From Kumtagia sp963839725 (GTDB taxonomy: Bacteria > Pseudomonadota > Alphaproteobacteria > Rhizobiales > Rhizobiaceae): a DNA stretch of 64,000 nt. The translations under genes were made by a program, and so were the position numbers. Shown one piece after another: positions 18,617 to 31,284 of the stretch. The stretch's first letter is position 1. Each line of letters starts with the position of its first letter. Location: NCBI GenBank assembly GCA_963839725.1, contig CAWIWT010000024.1, positions 1 to 64,000 on the forward strand. Direction: 5' to 3'. The notes under the pieces were generated by a model. The model searched no databases. It had not been told where the DNA came from and saw only the letters and a list, made by a program, of their open reading frames with translations.

Positions 18617-18773
18617 TGATTGTCTCCTCGCGTTGATGGGCGATCATTCGCGCACAATCCGTGGGGAGACCGCACAGGGTGTCCGCGAAGATTGCAGATA
18701 CTGGGCTCCTGAGCATGTAAGCAGCCCCGTCCTTTGGTTGGACAGTAGAGGCGGCTTGGCGGTTCAACGCCAT
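18582..18773 (-). CDS. possible small protein upstream of fixK-like gene
   Basis: A 63-codon frame whose end overlaps the Crp/Fnr start by 35 bases. It includes the segment MALNRQAAST then KDGAAYMLRSPVSAIF. A second, decayed version of the same codons exists at 31285-31410, with KPKDGASYML conserved in the same phase. Conservation of the peptide between diverged copies suggests real coding. The reading start is uncertain (ATG 18773 or the upstream TTG). No known function. Confidence 0.35.
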   Translation of the reverse strand: MALNRQAASTVQPKDGAAYMLRSPVSAIFADTLCGLPTDCARMIAHQREETINDRRENIAVFL

Positions 18774-18895
18774 TGCCAAGTTGGTCAACTTCCCTAAGAG
18801 AAACGAAAGAGCGGTTCCGGCGCATATCCATGCCCACCAGGGCAATTATACGTTGGTATATTTTAGAGAACCGCTATTTCGTGCGCGTCGGCCTT
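18690..18895. repeat. diverged repeat, copy A (response-regulator tail plus intergenic)
   Basis: This stretch aligns with 31315-31520. Shared blocks, in order, are GAGCATGTAA..AG, CCGTCCTT.GG, GCCATTGCCA.GTTGGTCAACT, AACGAAAGAG, TTATAC..T.GTATATT and TTCGTGC. The alignment extends into the 3' end of the response-regulator gene, so the repeat is a duplicated gene border rather than a simple promoter motif. Confidence 0.6.
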
Positions 18896-19500
18896 GCCGT
18901 CACACCCAGGCTGTCCGCCATTCGGACCAGATCGACAAGAGATTTCGCCCGCATCTTCTGCATGACGTGGCCGCGATGGACCTTCACGGTTATCTCGCTC
19001 AGCCCTGCTTGCGCGGCGATCTGCTTGTTAACGCTGCCGGTGACCACGAAGTGCATCATTTCTCGCTCGCGGGCGGTCAACGAATCGTAGCGCGCCCGAA
19101 GTTCAGCGAGTAGCTCGGCCTCCTGCCGCCGAGCGCGGTCCCGCTCAATCCCCGCATGGACCGCGTCGAGCAACTCCTGTTCACGCAGCGGCTTCGTCAG
19201 GAACTCGATGGCGCCGGATTTCATTGCGCGCACCGAGATCGGAACATCGCCGTGGGCGCTGATGAAAATGACGGGAAGTTGAATGCCTAAATTCTGCAGC
19301 ACACTCTGAAATTCCAGCCCGCTGCGTCCTGGCAGCCTCACGTCGAGGATGATGCAGCTGGGAGCGTCGGGGCGCTTGCTGTCCAGAAACTCCTGGCTCG
19401 ACGCGAAAGTCTGCACGACAAGTCCGACCGAACGCAAGAGATCGCCTAGGCCCTCGCGAACCGACGCGTCATCATCGACGATAAAGACAACCTCCTTCAT
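18874..19500 (-). CDS. response regulator, FixJ/NarL type
   Basis: 208 residues: receiver domain (about 1-120) with the acidic pocket VDDDASV, the phosphoacceptor Asp53 in IILDVRLPG, the switch Ser in FISAHGD and the Lys in LTKPLRE. A LuxR-type helix-turn-helix follows (DSLTAREREMMHFVV, NKQIAAQAGLSEITVKVHR). This is the FixJ layout. It lies 50 bases downstream of the giant sensor kinase and upstream of the FixK-like gene, all leftward, which mirrors FixL-FixJ-FixK. The predicted role is to receive phosphate from the kinase and activate the Crp/Fnr gene. Confidence 0.9.
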   Translation of the reverse strand: MKEVVFIVDDDASVREGLGDLLRSVGLVVQTFASSQEFLDSKRPDAPSCIILDVRLPGRSGLEFQSVLQNLGIQLPVIFISAHGDVPISVRAMKSGAIEFLTKPLREQELLDAVHAGIERDRARRQEAELLAELRARYDSLTAREREMMHFVVTGSVNKQIAAQAGLSEITVKVHRGHVMQKMRAKSLVDLVRMADSLGVTARPTRTK

Positions 19501-19550
19501 CTACGCGCCTAACTTTGAGCCGATCGTGCCGGCAGGCCGAACGGTGCTAA

Positions 19551-22500
19551 TTATTGCGCTTTCTCTTCAACTGGCAATGAGAACCGAAAAATTGCGCCGC
19601 GAGGCTGGTTTGGGACGGCCCAAAGCCGGCCGTTGTGAGCCTCGATGATCGAACGACTGATCGTGAGGCCCAAGCCCATGCCCTTGGGTTTGGTGCTGTA
19701 AAACGCCTCGAACATTTCGTCGATCTTCGCCGAGTCGATTGGCGGGCCGCTGTCACGGACCGCCACCAAAACTGCCTCTGGTGCCGCTCGCTCAGTGCTT
19801 ATGACGAGTTCGCGTGCTCCTTTTGGAGCCGCTGTCATTGCATCCTTGGCGTTCATTATGAGGTTGAGAATGACCTGCTGTATTTGGACCTGGTCGCCCA
19901 GGATTGGAGGCAGGTTGTCCGATAGGTCGGTGCTCAGCGAGATGGCGCCTCGTTGCAGATCCGTGGTCACCAAAGCGATCGTCTCCGAAACGATGTCGTT
20001 GATACTCAGCCGATCGCGGCGTTCAGGGGATTTCTTAGCCATCGCCCGTATCCGGTCGATGACCTCGGAGGCCCGGAAGGCGTCGCCGATCATGCGCTCG
20101 ACGGCGCGCCGGGCCGAGACGATGTCGCGCGGATCCGCGTCGAGGTAGCGAAGACATGCATTGCCGCTACCTACCAGCCCGGTGAGAGGCTGTCTGACCT
20201 CATGGGCGATCGAAGCCGCGAGTTCCCCCATCGTGGTCAGCCTACTCATATGGGCAAGCTCGGCTTGCGCGAGCTGGAGGGCATTCTCGGCCTGCTTTCG
20301 GTCGCTGATGTCGCGCGCCAGTGAAAGACGGAACCACTGCTCTCTCTGTTGGAATTTGCCGACGCGAATTTCGACCGGAAACACCGTCCCGTCCTTGCGC
20401 CGGTGAAGCGTCTCGAAGGTCGCCGTCTGTCTGGCGTCCACTCGATCCACCACCGTCGCGAATGCTTCTTCGTCGAGACCTCCATCAAAGTCGCGCGGAT
20501 GCATTCCGATCAGATCCTCCCGGCTGTAGCCGAGGCTCTCGCAGGCCTGACGGTTGACGTCTATGACCGTCAGGTCGTCGGCATGCAGGAAAAACGCGTC
20601 GGTCGCGTGGTCGACGAACGTTCGGAAGCGGGACTCACTTGCTCTCAGCCTCTCTTCGGCCTCCTTGCGCTCGGACAAGTCGACCACGAAGGCCACAACC
20701 TGGTCCCCGCTCCCCTCGAAGCTTGCCTGGCCGATCATCACGGGTACGCGGCCACCATCCTTTCGCTGGTATTCCTTTTCGAACGGCTGGGCGCTGCCGC
20801 TCATCTTCAGCTCGGCCTCGGCCTCGGCATCACGCTCGCGCCATTCCGGCGGCGTCAGATCTGCTTCGAGCAGGCGACCTGCGAAGAGTTCGTCGCCGCT
20901 GTAGCCCACCATCCGGAGAAACGCCTCATTAGCGTCGATAATTCGGCCGTCGCCGCCCCGGATGAGTATCCCGATGATGTTGGCTTCGACCAAGCGGCCG
21001 ATCCGGGCTTCGCGTTCTGCGAGATCTCGATAAAGACCGGTAATCTCGAGCGCGCTGGCGGCCTGCGAAGCGAGGAGCTTCAGCACCGAGGTCCGGGCTG
21101 GCTTGAAGACACGGCCCGCCAGATTGTTTTCCAGGTAGAGCACGCCGATCAGCTTCGCGTGATTGATCAGCGGCAAGCAGAGAATGGATCTGGCCGCGTA
21201 GCGACGGATGTAGGGATCGGCCGCAAAGGAGTTTTCGGCAGACGCTTCATCGAGGCTTACAGCTTCCCGCGTACGCAGGACGTAGTTGAGAACTGACTCT
21301 GGCATCGTTCCGACAGCGGCCTCATCGCGCAGCTCTATGAAGACTGCGTCGCCGCGGGTCGTGGCTTCCGCGGCAATCCGCGGCTCTCCGCCACGCGACA
21401 GGATGAGAAGGCCGCGCTCGGCTCCCGCCTGCTCGACGGCCATTCGCAGCACTGTGTCGATTAGCTTCTCGATGACGATTTCGCCGGAGACCGCTTGCGA
21501 TACCTTGATGACGGTGGCGAGGTCGAGACGTTCGACGGGCGCTTCGATCGTGCTTGTCGCAACCGGTGCTGGTTCGTCGTCCCGCAGGTGTGGAAAAAGC
21601 TCCTCGAGTTGCCGAACCTTGCCGTCAGCCCCCCATCGGAGATAGCAGCGTCGAGCATTCTGGAGGTAGAGCGAAGCAATCTGATCGAACCCGCGCCCAC
21701 GATAGAAGGCGGAAGCGCGCTCATACGCGATCGCCTCGTCGTGAGGGAGCGCGTTCGCGTGGGCCAATTGGATGGCCTTTTCATAAAAACGTTCGGTATC
21801 CAATGCGCGGTTGCCCAAGCGCGCAGTTTCCGCATTGATCAACGCTGCGCGGCTCGCAAAACTCTCCGGACAGTACTCGGCCCACTCCTCGAGTTGACGG
21901 CGGTGACCGCGCAGATCCTTCCGATACTGGGAGTTCTCGGTAGCCGATACTTCGTCGCAAAGCGCGGCCAGCGAGAGGCCGGCGTAGAAATGGTATGCCG
22001 CCCGCTCGAAAATCGCAGGTGTCATCCAAAGGAGGCCTTGTGCCTTCGCCGCCGCCGCAAGCGCTAAGCTGTAGTCGCCGGCGAGCGCGCGTGCCTGCAA
22101 TTTGCGGATCCAGTACAAGCAACTGCCCGGTTTGCCGTCGGTCTGCCGCTCGAATTCCTGCTCGTCGAATCCTGTGTCGTTGAAGCAGCCAAACACCGGC
22201 GTCAGCCCGCGGAGTGTTCGAATGAGCTGAAGTTGGCCCGCAATGAAGCCGACCATGACACCGAACCCGGCTTGGCGCGCGAAGTCCAAGCCGGCTTCCG
22301 CGTCGCGTTGAACCTCGGAGAGCGGCTCGCCGCTGGCGAGAAGATAGGTCAGGAGGTTGTTCCGGCTCAAGACAGCATAGGTGAGATCGCCGACCTGCTG
22401 CGCCGTTTCAAATACGCGCTGCGCGAGTGGACGGCCGGTCCGCACGTGCCGCGGGGAAGATTTCGCAAGATTGCCGAAGGCGAGATTGACTCGTGCCTTC

Positions 22501-25500
22501 AGGCGGTCCATTCCAAACTGTTCCACTAGGTCCATCCCGAGCAGGCCGAACCGAAAACCTGCCTCGTAGTTGCCGAAGTACGGTCCGAGCACCGTGCCTA
22601 CCGCGGTGTAGGCGTAGGGCGACGTATCGCTGTTGCCGTACCGCAGGCTGACGTTCCCCATTCGCCCGATCACCAGACAGCGCAGGTTCTCGTCAGTGAA
22701 CAGGGCCGGAGTCACGAGCGAAGTAAGGACATCCATCGTCGCGAGGGCAACCGGATCTGCCATTGGGGGTAAATCGAGCAGCGCTTCGATCGGGCGGTCT
22801 CCAAGCTGTCGCCACAGCCGTGCGTATTCCCGCCGCACCCGATTTTTGGTGGGATGAGCCGACCAAGTGATGCCGACACGACGCAGATAGCTGAGTCCGA
22901 CAACGATGGCCTGATCGCTTCGACCCAGGCTCATGAAAAGGTCCACCTGCAGCCGAGTGACACGGGCCAGGTCAGTGAGGCTCCTGGCACGGCGTGCCAA
23001 GCTCGCTAGGCGCGCCCCCGCCTCCGCCGAGGCGCCGGTAAGGAACTCGCATTCGGCCCTGTGCAGCTCGAGCGCGAAGGTGAGCTCGTACCGGCGCTCC
23101 CACGCGTCGCCCGCCAGCAGAGCTGCGCCCGCGCTGGCATAGGTCAGCGCCGAAGCGTACGCCGCCGCCGCCTTGGCACGGCGGGCCGCAACCAGGTTGA
23201 GATCTGCGAGGCGCTCGCGTTCTTTGCCCGACGCGATCAGCATGCTGCCGCGATTGAACTGGCTAACGATCTCAAAGATATTCTCCTCGAGTGCGTTCGA
23301 CGGCGTATGCGTGAGCAGGAGGCGGCCAACGGCGAGGTGGGCCGCGGCCCGCTCGCTTTCGGGGATCAGCGCATAGGCGGCCTCTTGAACCCGGTCGTGC
23401 AGGAACCGATACGCCCCCTGTTGCCGCAGCACCAGCCCAGCCCGTACGGCAGCCCAAAACACCGCGTGAACCGCTTCTTCCTTTTCGCCCCTAATCAGGG
23501 TCAAGGTGCCAACCGTCGCTCGATTGCCGAGACAGGCCAGCATGCTCAGGGCAGCCTGGGTCGTCGTGGGCAGGCGCCGCAGCTTGCCCAGCATGAGATC
23601 CGCGACGTTATCGGTATAGCCCTTGGCCCGTATGCGCTCGAGATCCCAATCCCAGCGCGCCCGCGCACGATCCAACCCAAGCAGACCTTCGTCCGACAGC
23701 GTGCTGAGGAACTGAAGGGCAAAGAACGGATTGCCGGCGCTATTCTTGTGCACGAGCCGCGCAAGCGGCAGCACGCGATTGTTCCCGCAGTGCAGAGCGT
23801 CGGCGAGCATCCGGCTCACATCCTCGAGCCTGAGCTGTGTCAGCGCGATTTCGCGCACTCGCCCGCCGGCCTGCTGGATCGCAGCCAGCCGACGGATCAG
23901 TGGGTGCGCCGGCGTGACCTCGTTGTCGCGATATGCGCCAATCAGGAGCAGATGATGTACATCCGGTTGCGTGCACAGGTCCTCGAGCAGGTCGAGCGTG
24001 GCGGCGTCCAACCATTGGAGGTCGTCGAGGAACAGCGCCAGCGGATGCTTCGCTCGGGCAAAGACTCCGAGCAGGCGCCTGACGATCAAATGGAAGCGGC
24101 GCTTAGCGTCCTGTGGCGCCAACTCCGCGACTAGCGGCTGTGGACCGATGAGCAATTCGAGCTCCGGGACGAGCGTTGCCATAAGCCACCCGCTGGCGCC
24201 CAAAGCTTCAGTCATGCCCGCGCGCCAGGGCGCGAGTTCGGCTTCGCTCTTGCCCAGCAGAGGTCGCACAAGGCCTTGCAACGCTTGCGCCAAGCTCGCA
24301 TAGGGGACGTCGCGCTGGTTCTGGTCGAATTTGCCCGATGCAAACAGTCCGCGCGTCGGCACGAGCGCGCGGTGGAGTTCGTTCACGACCGTCGACTTGC
24401 CGGTCCCCGCCGGGCCCGAAACCAACACCAGCTCAGGCCCGCCGGAGGCAACCACCCGGTCGAAGGCGGCAAGCAGGATGGCAATCTCGCGCTCCCGACC
24501 GTATAGCCGCTCAGGAATGAGCAGCTTGTCCGACAGATCGTGAGTCCCGAGTGGAAATTCCCCGATCCGCCCCCGCTCCCTCTCTATCAGGGCGCGTCGC
24601 AGATCGGCCTCCAGCCCAGCGGCGGTCTGGTAGCGCTCCTCGGCGTCCTTAGCGAGCAGTTTCATGACAATTGCTGAGACGCCGCGCGGCACTTTCTTCA
24701 TCCGCTCTGACGGTGGCACCGGTCGCCTGGCAATGTGGCAATGCACCCATTCAATGGGGTCCGAGGCCACGAACGGCAGCCTGCCAGTGAGCATCTCGTA
24801 AAAGGTGACGCCGACCGCATAGAGGTCGCTGCGCGAGTCGACCGAGCAATTCATGCGGCCGGTTTGTTCCGGAGCCATGTAAGCAAGGGTGCCGCTGATG
24901 ACTTCGGGAGGATCGGGCGCCTGGCGCTCGCGAGAAAGGCGCGATGCCACGCCAAAGCCGGTGAGCCGCACCTGGCCGTCTGCCTCGTTCACAAGGATAT
25001 TTGCCGGCTTGATGTCCCTGTGAATGAGGCCGCGCTCGTGAGCCTTGCCAGCCGCTGCGGCTATGCCGATGGCAAGACGCAAGAAGAGCGCGAGCTCGGC
25101 CGCCATGCCATGCTTGCGCTCCCCGATCAGCTGCCGGAGCGGTACGCCGCCGCAGTCCTCCAGGATCAGCGCGCTGCCGCCATTGTCCTTGATGAACTCC
25201 AGCGGCTTCGCCGCCCAAGCGCTGTCCAGCTCGTCTCTCAGGCCATATTCGTGTGCCAATCTTTCGAGGCTGGCGCGGCTGGGGTGCTCGGCGGCAAGCC
25301 GCACCACCAGGACAGGCTGCGGCCCCACCTTGTCGTCCTGGCGTATCTGCCGTGTAAGACCGCGGTCGCCGTCATCCCAGGCGCCTTGGCGCGGTTCAGG
25401 CCGGACTAGATTCTGCATCGTCTGCCGGCCAGGAGCGTCTAGGCGCTCCTGTATGCCTGTAATCTTCCTGGCGCTCCTCTTCGGCCCGCCTTGGACGGTA

Positions 25501-25643
25501 TCGTCCATCTTCACACCGCTCGGCTCGATATTGCCCGCATCCTTCTGGAGCACGGGGGTATCGCACTTCTGATCAGGCTTCACCCACTTCCCTCTCGTGT
25601 CAACGTGCTCCATTCTTGGGAAATCCGGCGAGGCTGATCGCAT
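19551..25643 (-). CDS. trifunctional Ser/Thr kinase-ATPase-histidine kinase
   Basis: A 2030-residue signalling giant. Order: Ser/Thr kinase-like domain (about 110-350; catalytic loop HRDIKPANIL near 207), AAA-type NTPase with Walker A GPAGTGKST near 411 and LALFLDDLQWLD, a long helical TPR-like middle (about 650-1380), a GAF domain (about 1415-1545), two PAS domains (about 1555-1795), and a FixL-like HisKA/HATPase core with phospho-His in IAHEVRQPLTG near 1813 and GMGLGLTIS at the end. No membrane segment is seen. The DFG motif of the kinase domain reads GFG, so phosphotransfer there is doubtful. The start may be ATG 25613 instead. The partner is the adjacent FixJ-like regulator. Confidence 0.9.
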   Translation of the reverse strand: MRSASPDFPRMEHVDTRGKWVKPDQKCDTPVLQKDAGNIEPSGVKMDDTVQGGPKRSARKITGIQERLDAPGRQTMQNLVRPEPRQGAWDDGDRGLTRQIRQDDKVGPQPVLVVRLAAEHPSRASLERLAHEYGLRDELDSAWAAKPLEFIKDNGGSALILEDCGGVPLRQLIGERKHGMAAELALFLRLAIGIAAAAGKAHERGLIHRDIKPANILVNEADGQVRLTGFGVASRLSRERQAPDPPEVISGTLAYMAPEQTGRMNCSVDSRSDLYAVGVTFYEMLTGRLPFVASDPIEWVHCHIARRPVPPSERMKKVPRGVSAIVMKLLAKDAEERYQTAAGLEADLRRALIERERGRIGEFPLGTHDLSDKLLIPERLYGREREIAILLAAFDRVVASGGPELVLVSGPAGTGKSTVVNELHRALVPTRGLFASGKFDQNQRDVPYASLAQALQGLVRPLLGKSEAELAPWRAGMTEALGASGWLMATLVPELELLIGPQPLVAELAPQDAKRRFHLIVRRLLGVFARAKHPLALFLDDLQWLDAATLDLLEDLCTQPDVHHLLLIGAYRDNEVTPAHPLIRRLAAIQQAGGRVREIALTQLRLEDVSRMLADALHCGNNRVLPLARLVHKNSAGNPFFALQFLSTLSDEGLLGLDRARARWDWDLERIRAKGYTDNVADLMLGKLRRLPTTTQAALSMLACLGNRATVGTLTLIRGEKEEAVHAVFWAAVRAGLVLRQQGAYRFLHDRVQEAAYALIPESERAAAHLAVGRLLLTHTPSNALEENIFEIVSQFNRGSMLIASGKERERLADLNLVAARRAKAAAAYASALTYASAGAALLAGDAWERRYELTFALELHRAECEFLTGASAEAGARLASLARRARSLTDLARVTRLQVDLFMSLGRSDQAIVVGLSYLRRVGITWSAHPTKNRVRREYARLWRQLGDRPIEALLDLPPMADPVALATMDVLTSLVTPALFTDENLRCLVIGRMGNVSLRYGNSDTSPYAYTAVGTVLGPYFGNYEAGFRFGLLGMDLVEQFGMDRLKARVNLAFGNLAKSSPRHVRTGRPLAQRVFETAQQVGDLTYAVLSRNNLLTYLLASGEPLSEVQRDAEAGLDFARQAGFGVMVGFIAGQLQLIRTLRGLTPVFGCFNDTGFDEQEFERQTDGKPGSCLYWIRKLQARALAGDYSLALAAAAKAQGLLWMTPAIFERAAYHFYAGLSLAALCDEVSATENSQYRKDLRGHRRQLEEWAEYCPESFASRAALINAETARLGNRALDTERFYEKAIQLAHANALPHDEAIAYERASAFYRGRGFDQIASLYLQNARRCYLRWGADGKVRQLEELFPHLRDDEPAPVATSTIEAPVERLDLATVIKVSQAVSGEIVIEKLIDTVLRMAVEQAGAERGLLILSRGGEPRIAAEATTRGDAVFIELRDEAAVGTMPESVLNYVLRTREAVSLDEASAENSFAADPYIRRYAARSILCLPLINHAKLIGVLYLENNLAGRVFKPARTSVLKLLASQAASALEITGLYRDLAEREARIGRLVEANIIGILIRGGDGRIIDANEAFLRMVGYSGDELFAGRLLEADLTPPEWRERDAEAEAELKMSGSAQPFEKEYQRKDGGRVPVMIGQASFEGSGDQVVAFVVDLSERKEAEERLRASESRFRTFVDHATDAFFLHADDLTVIDVNRQACESLGYSREDLIGMHPRDFDGGLDEEAFATVVDRVDARQTATFETLHRRKDGTVFPVEIRVGKFQQREQWFRLSLARDISDRKQAENALQLAQAELAHMSRLTTMGELAASIAHEVRQPLTGLVGSGNACLRYLDADPRDIVSARRAVERMIGDAFRASEVIDRIRAMAKKSPERRDRLSINDIVSETIALVTTDLQRGAISLSTDLSDNLPPILGDQVQIQQVILNLIMNAKDAMTAAPKGARELVISTERAAPEAVLVAVRDSGPPIDSAKIDEMFEAFYSTKPKGMGLGLTISRSIIEAHNGRLWAVPNQPRGAIFRFSLPVEEKAQ

Positions 25644-25864
25644 CTATCGCGGATCTTCATCCCGCGCGCACACCTCCCGTTCGCAGAGCATACTTTCGAA
25701 CGGGCCCCGCGAAAAACAGGGCCGCGAAAGCGCTGTTCTGCCGCTTTGAAAGAGGCCGCGCCGGCAGGCGCTGCAAGTCCGCCCCTGGTGGTAGGACGCT
25801 GGGTTTCAGGGGTCGTTGCAAGGTTAGCCTGCCTCGTCGCGAAGGCCGACGGCCCGACCGAGAC

Positions 25865-26320
25865 CTATTTCCAGTCGAGGTAGAAGCCCACGTCGCCCGG
25901 GATGCCACCGGGAAAATTAATGATCATTGCCTTGAGCCGATATCCTTTCGGCCTTGCGATGTCGACGTAGCGATCATAGAGTTCACGCGCCTTTCCCTGC
26001 AGCGTGTCGGGCCAATCGGGTTGCGCGCTGTTGATGGCACGGCCCCCATCCGAGCAGAGATCGGAGGGAAAACTATACACCAGCGCTTCCGTCTTACCGT
26101 TCTCTGCCGCAATTCGCACGAGCCGCAGGATTGTGGCGCGCTCATCGTCGGTCACATGTTTGGTGAGGAAGTTGTCAACGAAGTCATCACGCTCCTTGAG
26201 GTTTCGTCGCCTGAGCTCTTCGTCTTTCTTCATCTCGGCCATTTCGCGCTCGAGCATTAGCATTCGCAGTTCTTGCGTGTTAGGGACTTCATCGTTTGGC
26301 TTGGATGATTTCGTTTCCAT
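25865..26320 (-). CDS. conserved hypothetical protein
   Basis: 151 residues starting at ATG 26320, with GGGAG six bases upstream. The N-terminal third is a charged helix (ELRMLMLEREMAEMKKDEEL RRR type), and the rest is a compact domain with HVTDDERATILRLVRIAAE and an ending IINFPGGIPGDVGFYLDW. It is soluble with no signal peptide. I do not recognise a characterised family. The frame remains open to 26524, but the ribosome site favours the shorter form. It stands alone between the kinase and the efflux operon. Confidence 0.6.
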   Translation of the reverse strand: METKSSKPNDEVPNTQELRMLMLEREMAEMKKDEELRRRNLKERDDFVDNFLTKHVTDDERATILRLVRIAAENGKTEALVYSFPSDLCSDGGRAINSAQPDWPDTLQGKARELYDRYVDIARPKGYRLKAMIINFPGGIPGDVGFYLDWK

Positions 26321-26579
26321 TTTTCGCTCCCAAGGCTCTATGAGCGCCACCTCGTTGATAATATGGACCCATTTCCTTTGAAAAAACAGGCCAACGCAGA
26401 TCTGATCAGCGACCAGATCCATTGGAGAATCCGTTGTGTACCACGCACCCACTGCCAGAGATCGGTACCCCAATAGCGTACAACTTAAAGTAGACAGCAG
26501 AGTCTTGGTCATATCGGTATCCAAGCTATACAGAGCTGAGGGGACATCTGGCTAATCTGTCAGCAGACATCACGCCCGA

Positions 26580-29717
<3,138 letters not shown>

Positions 29718-29721
29718 GGCC

Positions 29722-30951
29722 TCAGCTCCTGCTGGCAGGCGACGCATCAGCGGCGCGCGTGCTCGTATGTGCGGGGGCCGGGGCAACCTGCATACCCGGC
29801 TGAACGGGGGCCGGGGCAACCTGCATACCCGGCTGAACGTGCTGCATGCCTTCCAGCACGACGCGGTCGCCTTCCTTCAGTCCGTCGCAAATGACGGCGG
29901 TTTCGGGCGTCGACTGCCCGAGCTGGACCGCACGCCTTTCCACCTTATCTTCTGCCCCCACCACGTAGACGAAATCACCGCGCTGGTCCGAGAGGAGAGC
30001 CTCTCGCGGGACCGTCAGCTGTTGGACCGGCTTCGCCAACTCGACGACCACCGTCACGAATTCACCATCCGCGAGCTCGCGCAGGCGCGTGCCATCCGGT
30101 TGCGTGGCAGGCAGGACAGGGTTCGCTATGTTGCCTCGGAAGGTGATTAAGTCGGTGTCCTGGCCGACGCTCACATCCTCGAAATTCAGCGTACCCGTTT
30201 GTTCGTACATGCGGCCGTCGGGCAGGCGCAGCTTGATCGCCACCGCCGCAAAGCCACCCTTGTCGGCATAGCGGTTGCGCAGCTCGAGAGCGGTCCGCGT
30301 GGGCACCGAGAAGCTAACATACATGGGGTCCTGACTGACGATCGTGGCGAGTGTGCCGGAGCTCGGTCCGACCACGTTGCCGATCGTCACCGACGTGCGG
30401 CTGATCCGGCCGGCGATCGGCGCCATGATCTCTGTATAGCCGAGATTGATCTGCGACACCTGCTCCGCTGCCTTGGTCGCTTCAAGCTGCGCTGCCGCAC
30501 TTCGCTGCGCGGTCAGCGCATCGTCGCGCCGCGCTTCTGTGCCTGTTTGCGACTTGAGCAGTTCCAGCGCGCGCTGGAGCTGGATGTCGGAGTTCGCAAG
30601 CTGCGCCTGTACTTGAGCGACGGCCGCCTGCTTGGCCGCGAGGTCTGCCTGGTAGGGCGGTTGCTCGAGGGCGTACAGTAGGTCACCTTGTTTTACCTCG
30701 GCTCCCTCAGTGAACAACTGCTTGTCAAGGAAGGCGTTGACGCGAGCGACGAGGTTGACCCGATCGGTCGACTGCACCCGCCCCATGAACTCATAGCTTT
30801 CGGTCACCGGTTGACGCGCAGCCTGTACGATGCCGACGGCCGGCAGCGTGATCGGTGCCGATCGGGAAGGCGCCGGGTCCGCTTGAGAGCATGCCGCCAA
30901 CAACGCAATAAGCCCGAAACTCGCACCGCGAGAGATAACGGTGCTGCACAT
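29722..30951 (-). CDS. RND efflux membrane fusion lipoprotein
   Basis: About 409 residues; ATG 30951 starts a lipoprotein signal ending LIALLAACSQ (lipobox LAAC). It is a HlyD/MexE-type adaptor: barrel-sandwich segment FTEGAEVKQGDLLYAL, a helical hairpin rich in Ala/Gln, the second lipoyl half TEIMAPIAGRISRTSVTIG, a beta barrel, and a membrane-proximal end. It joins the inner-membrane pump to a TolC channel. The C-terminus contains an exact tandem duplication of 11 residues (VQPGMQVAPAP). It is operonic with the pump gene. A palindromic operator-like site lies 100 bases upstream. Confidence 0.9.
   Translation of the reverse strand: MCSTVISRGASFGLIALLAACSQADPAPSRSAPITLPAVGIVQAARQPVTESYEFMGRVQSTDRVNLVARVNAFLDKQLFTEGAEVKQGDLLYALEQPPYQADLAAKQAAVAQVQAQLANSDIQLQRALELLKSQTGTEARRDDALTAQRSAAAQLEATKAAEQVSQINLGYTEIMAPIAGRISRTSVTIGNVVGPSSGTLATIVSQDPMYVSFSVPTRTALELRNRYADKGGFAAVAIKLRLPDGRMYEQTGTLNFEDVSVGQDTDLITFRGNIANPVLPATQPDGTRLRELADGEFVTVVVELAKPVQQLTVPREALLSDQRGDFVYVVGAEDKVERRAVQLGQSTPETAVICDGLKEGDRVVLEGMQHVQPGMQVAPAPVQPGMQVAPAPAHTSTRAADASPASRS
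29773..29838 (-). repeat. 33-bp tandem duplication in adaptor gene
   Basis: Two identical adjacent 33-base units (29773-29805 and 29806-29838) encode VQPGMQVAPAP twice, in frame, in the C-terminal tail of the membrane fusion protein. Perfect identity suggests a recent slippage event. Confidence 0.85.
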
Positions 30952-31050
30952 GCTATCTCCAGGTCGCCGAGAGCGGGGGCCAATCATCGTGATCTCCATC
31001 AGCTCGAGCCCTTCTGACCGGCTCAGTTTCAATTTACACTACAAGTCAAA

Positions 31051-31066
31051 TCGACCATCTAGTCGA
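31051..31066 (-). promoter_or_regulatory. operator-like palindrome upstream of efflux genes
   Basis: TCGACCATCTAGTCGA has perfect 5-base arms (TCGAC/GTCGA) around a 6-base spacer, 100 bases before the adaptor gene start. The size fits a TetR-type operator. A related sequence is found upstream of the TetR gene at 15022-15037. Confidence 0.4.
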
Positions 31067-31284
31067 AACTGTGCCATGCAAAACGGCCTGAGCATTGGGC
31101 GATGGCCGAGAGCGTTCTGCGTTTCGTGGCGGAAGGCAGCATGGATTGATCCCCGTCGCTGAGTTCCGGAAAGCCTACGGCGCAGGATTCGCGCAGTGCA
31201 CGCCTGGTCGAAGCCGGATACTTCAGCAGCTTGATCGCCGGTCGTCTCGGGCCCGGCGAGAACTCACCACCGTATTGGGACGCG

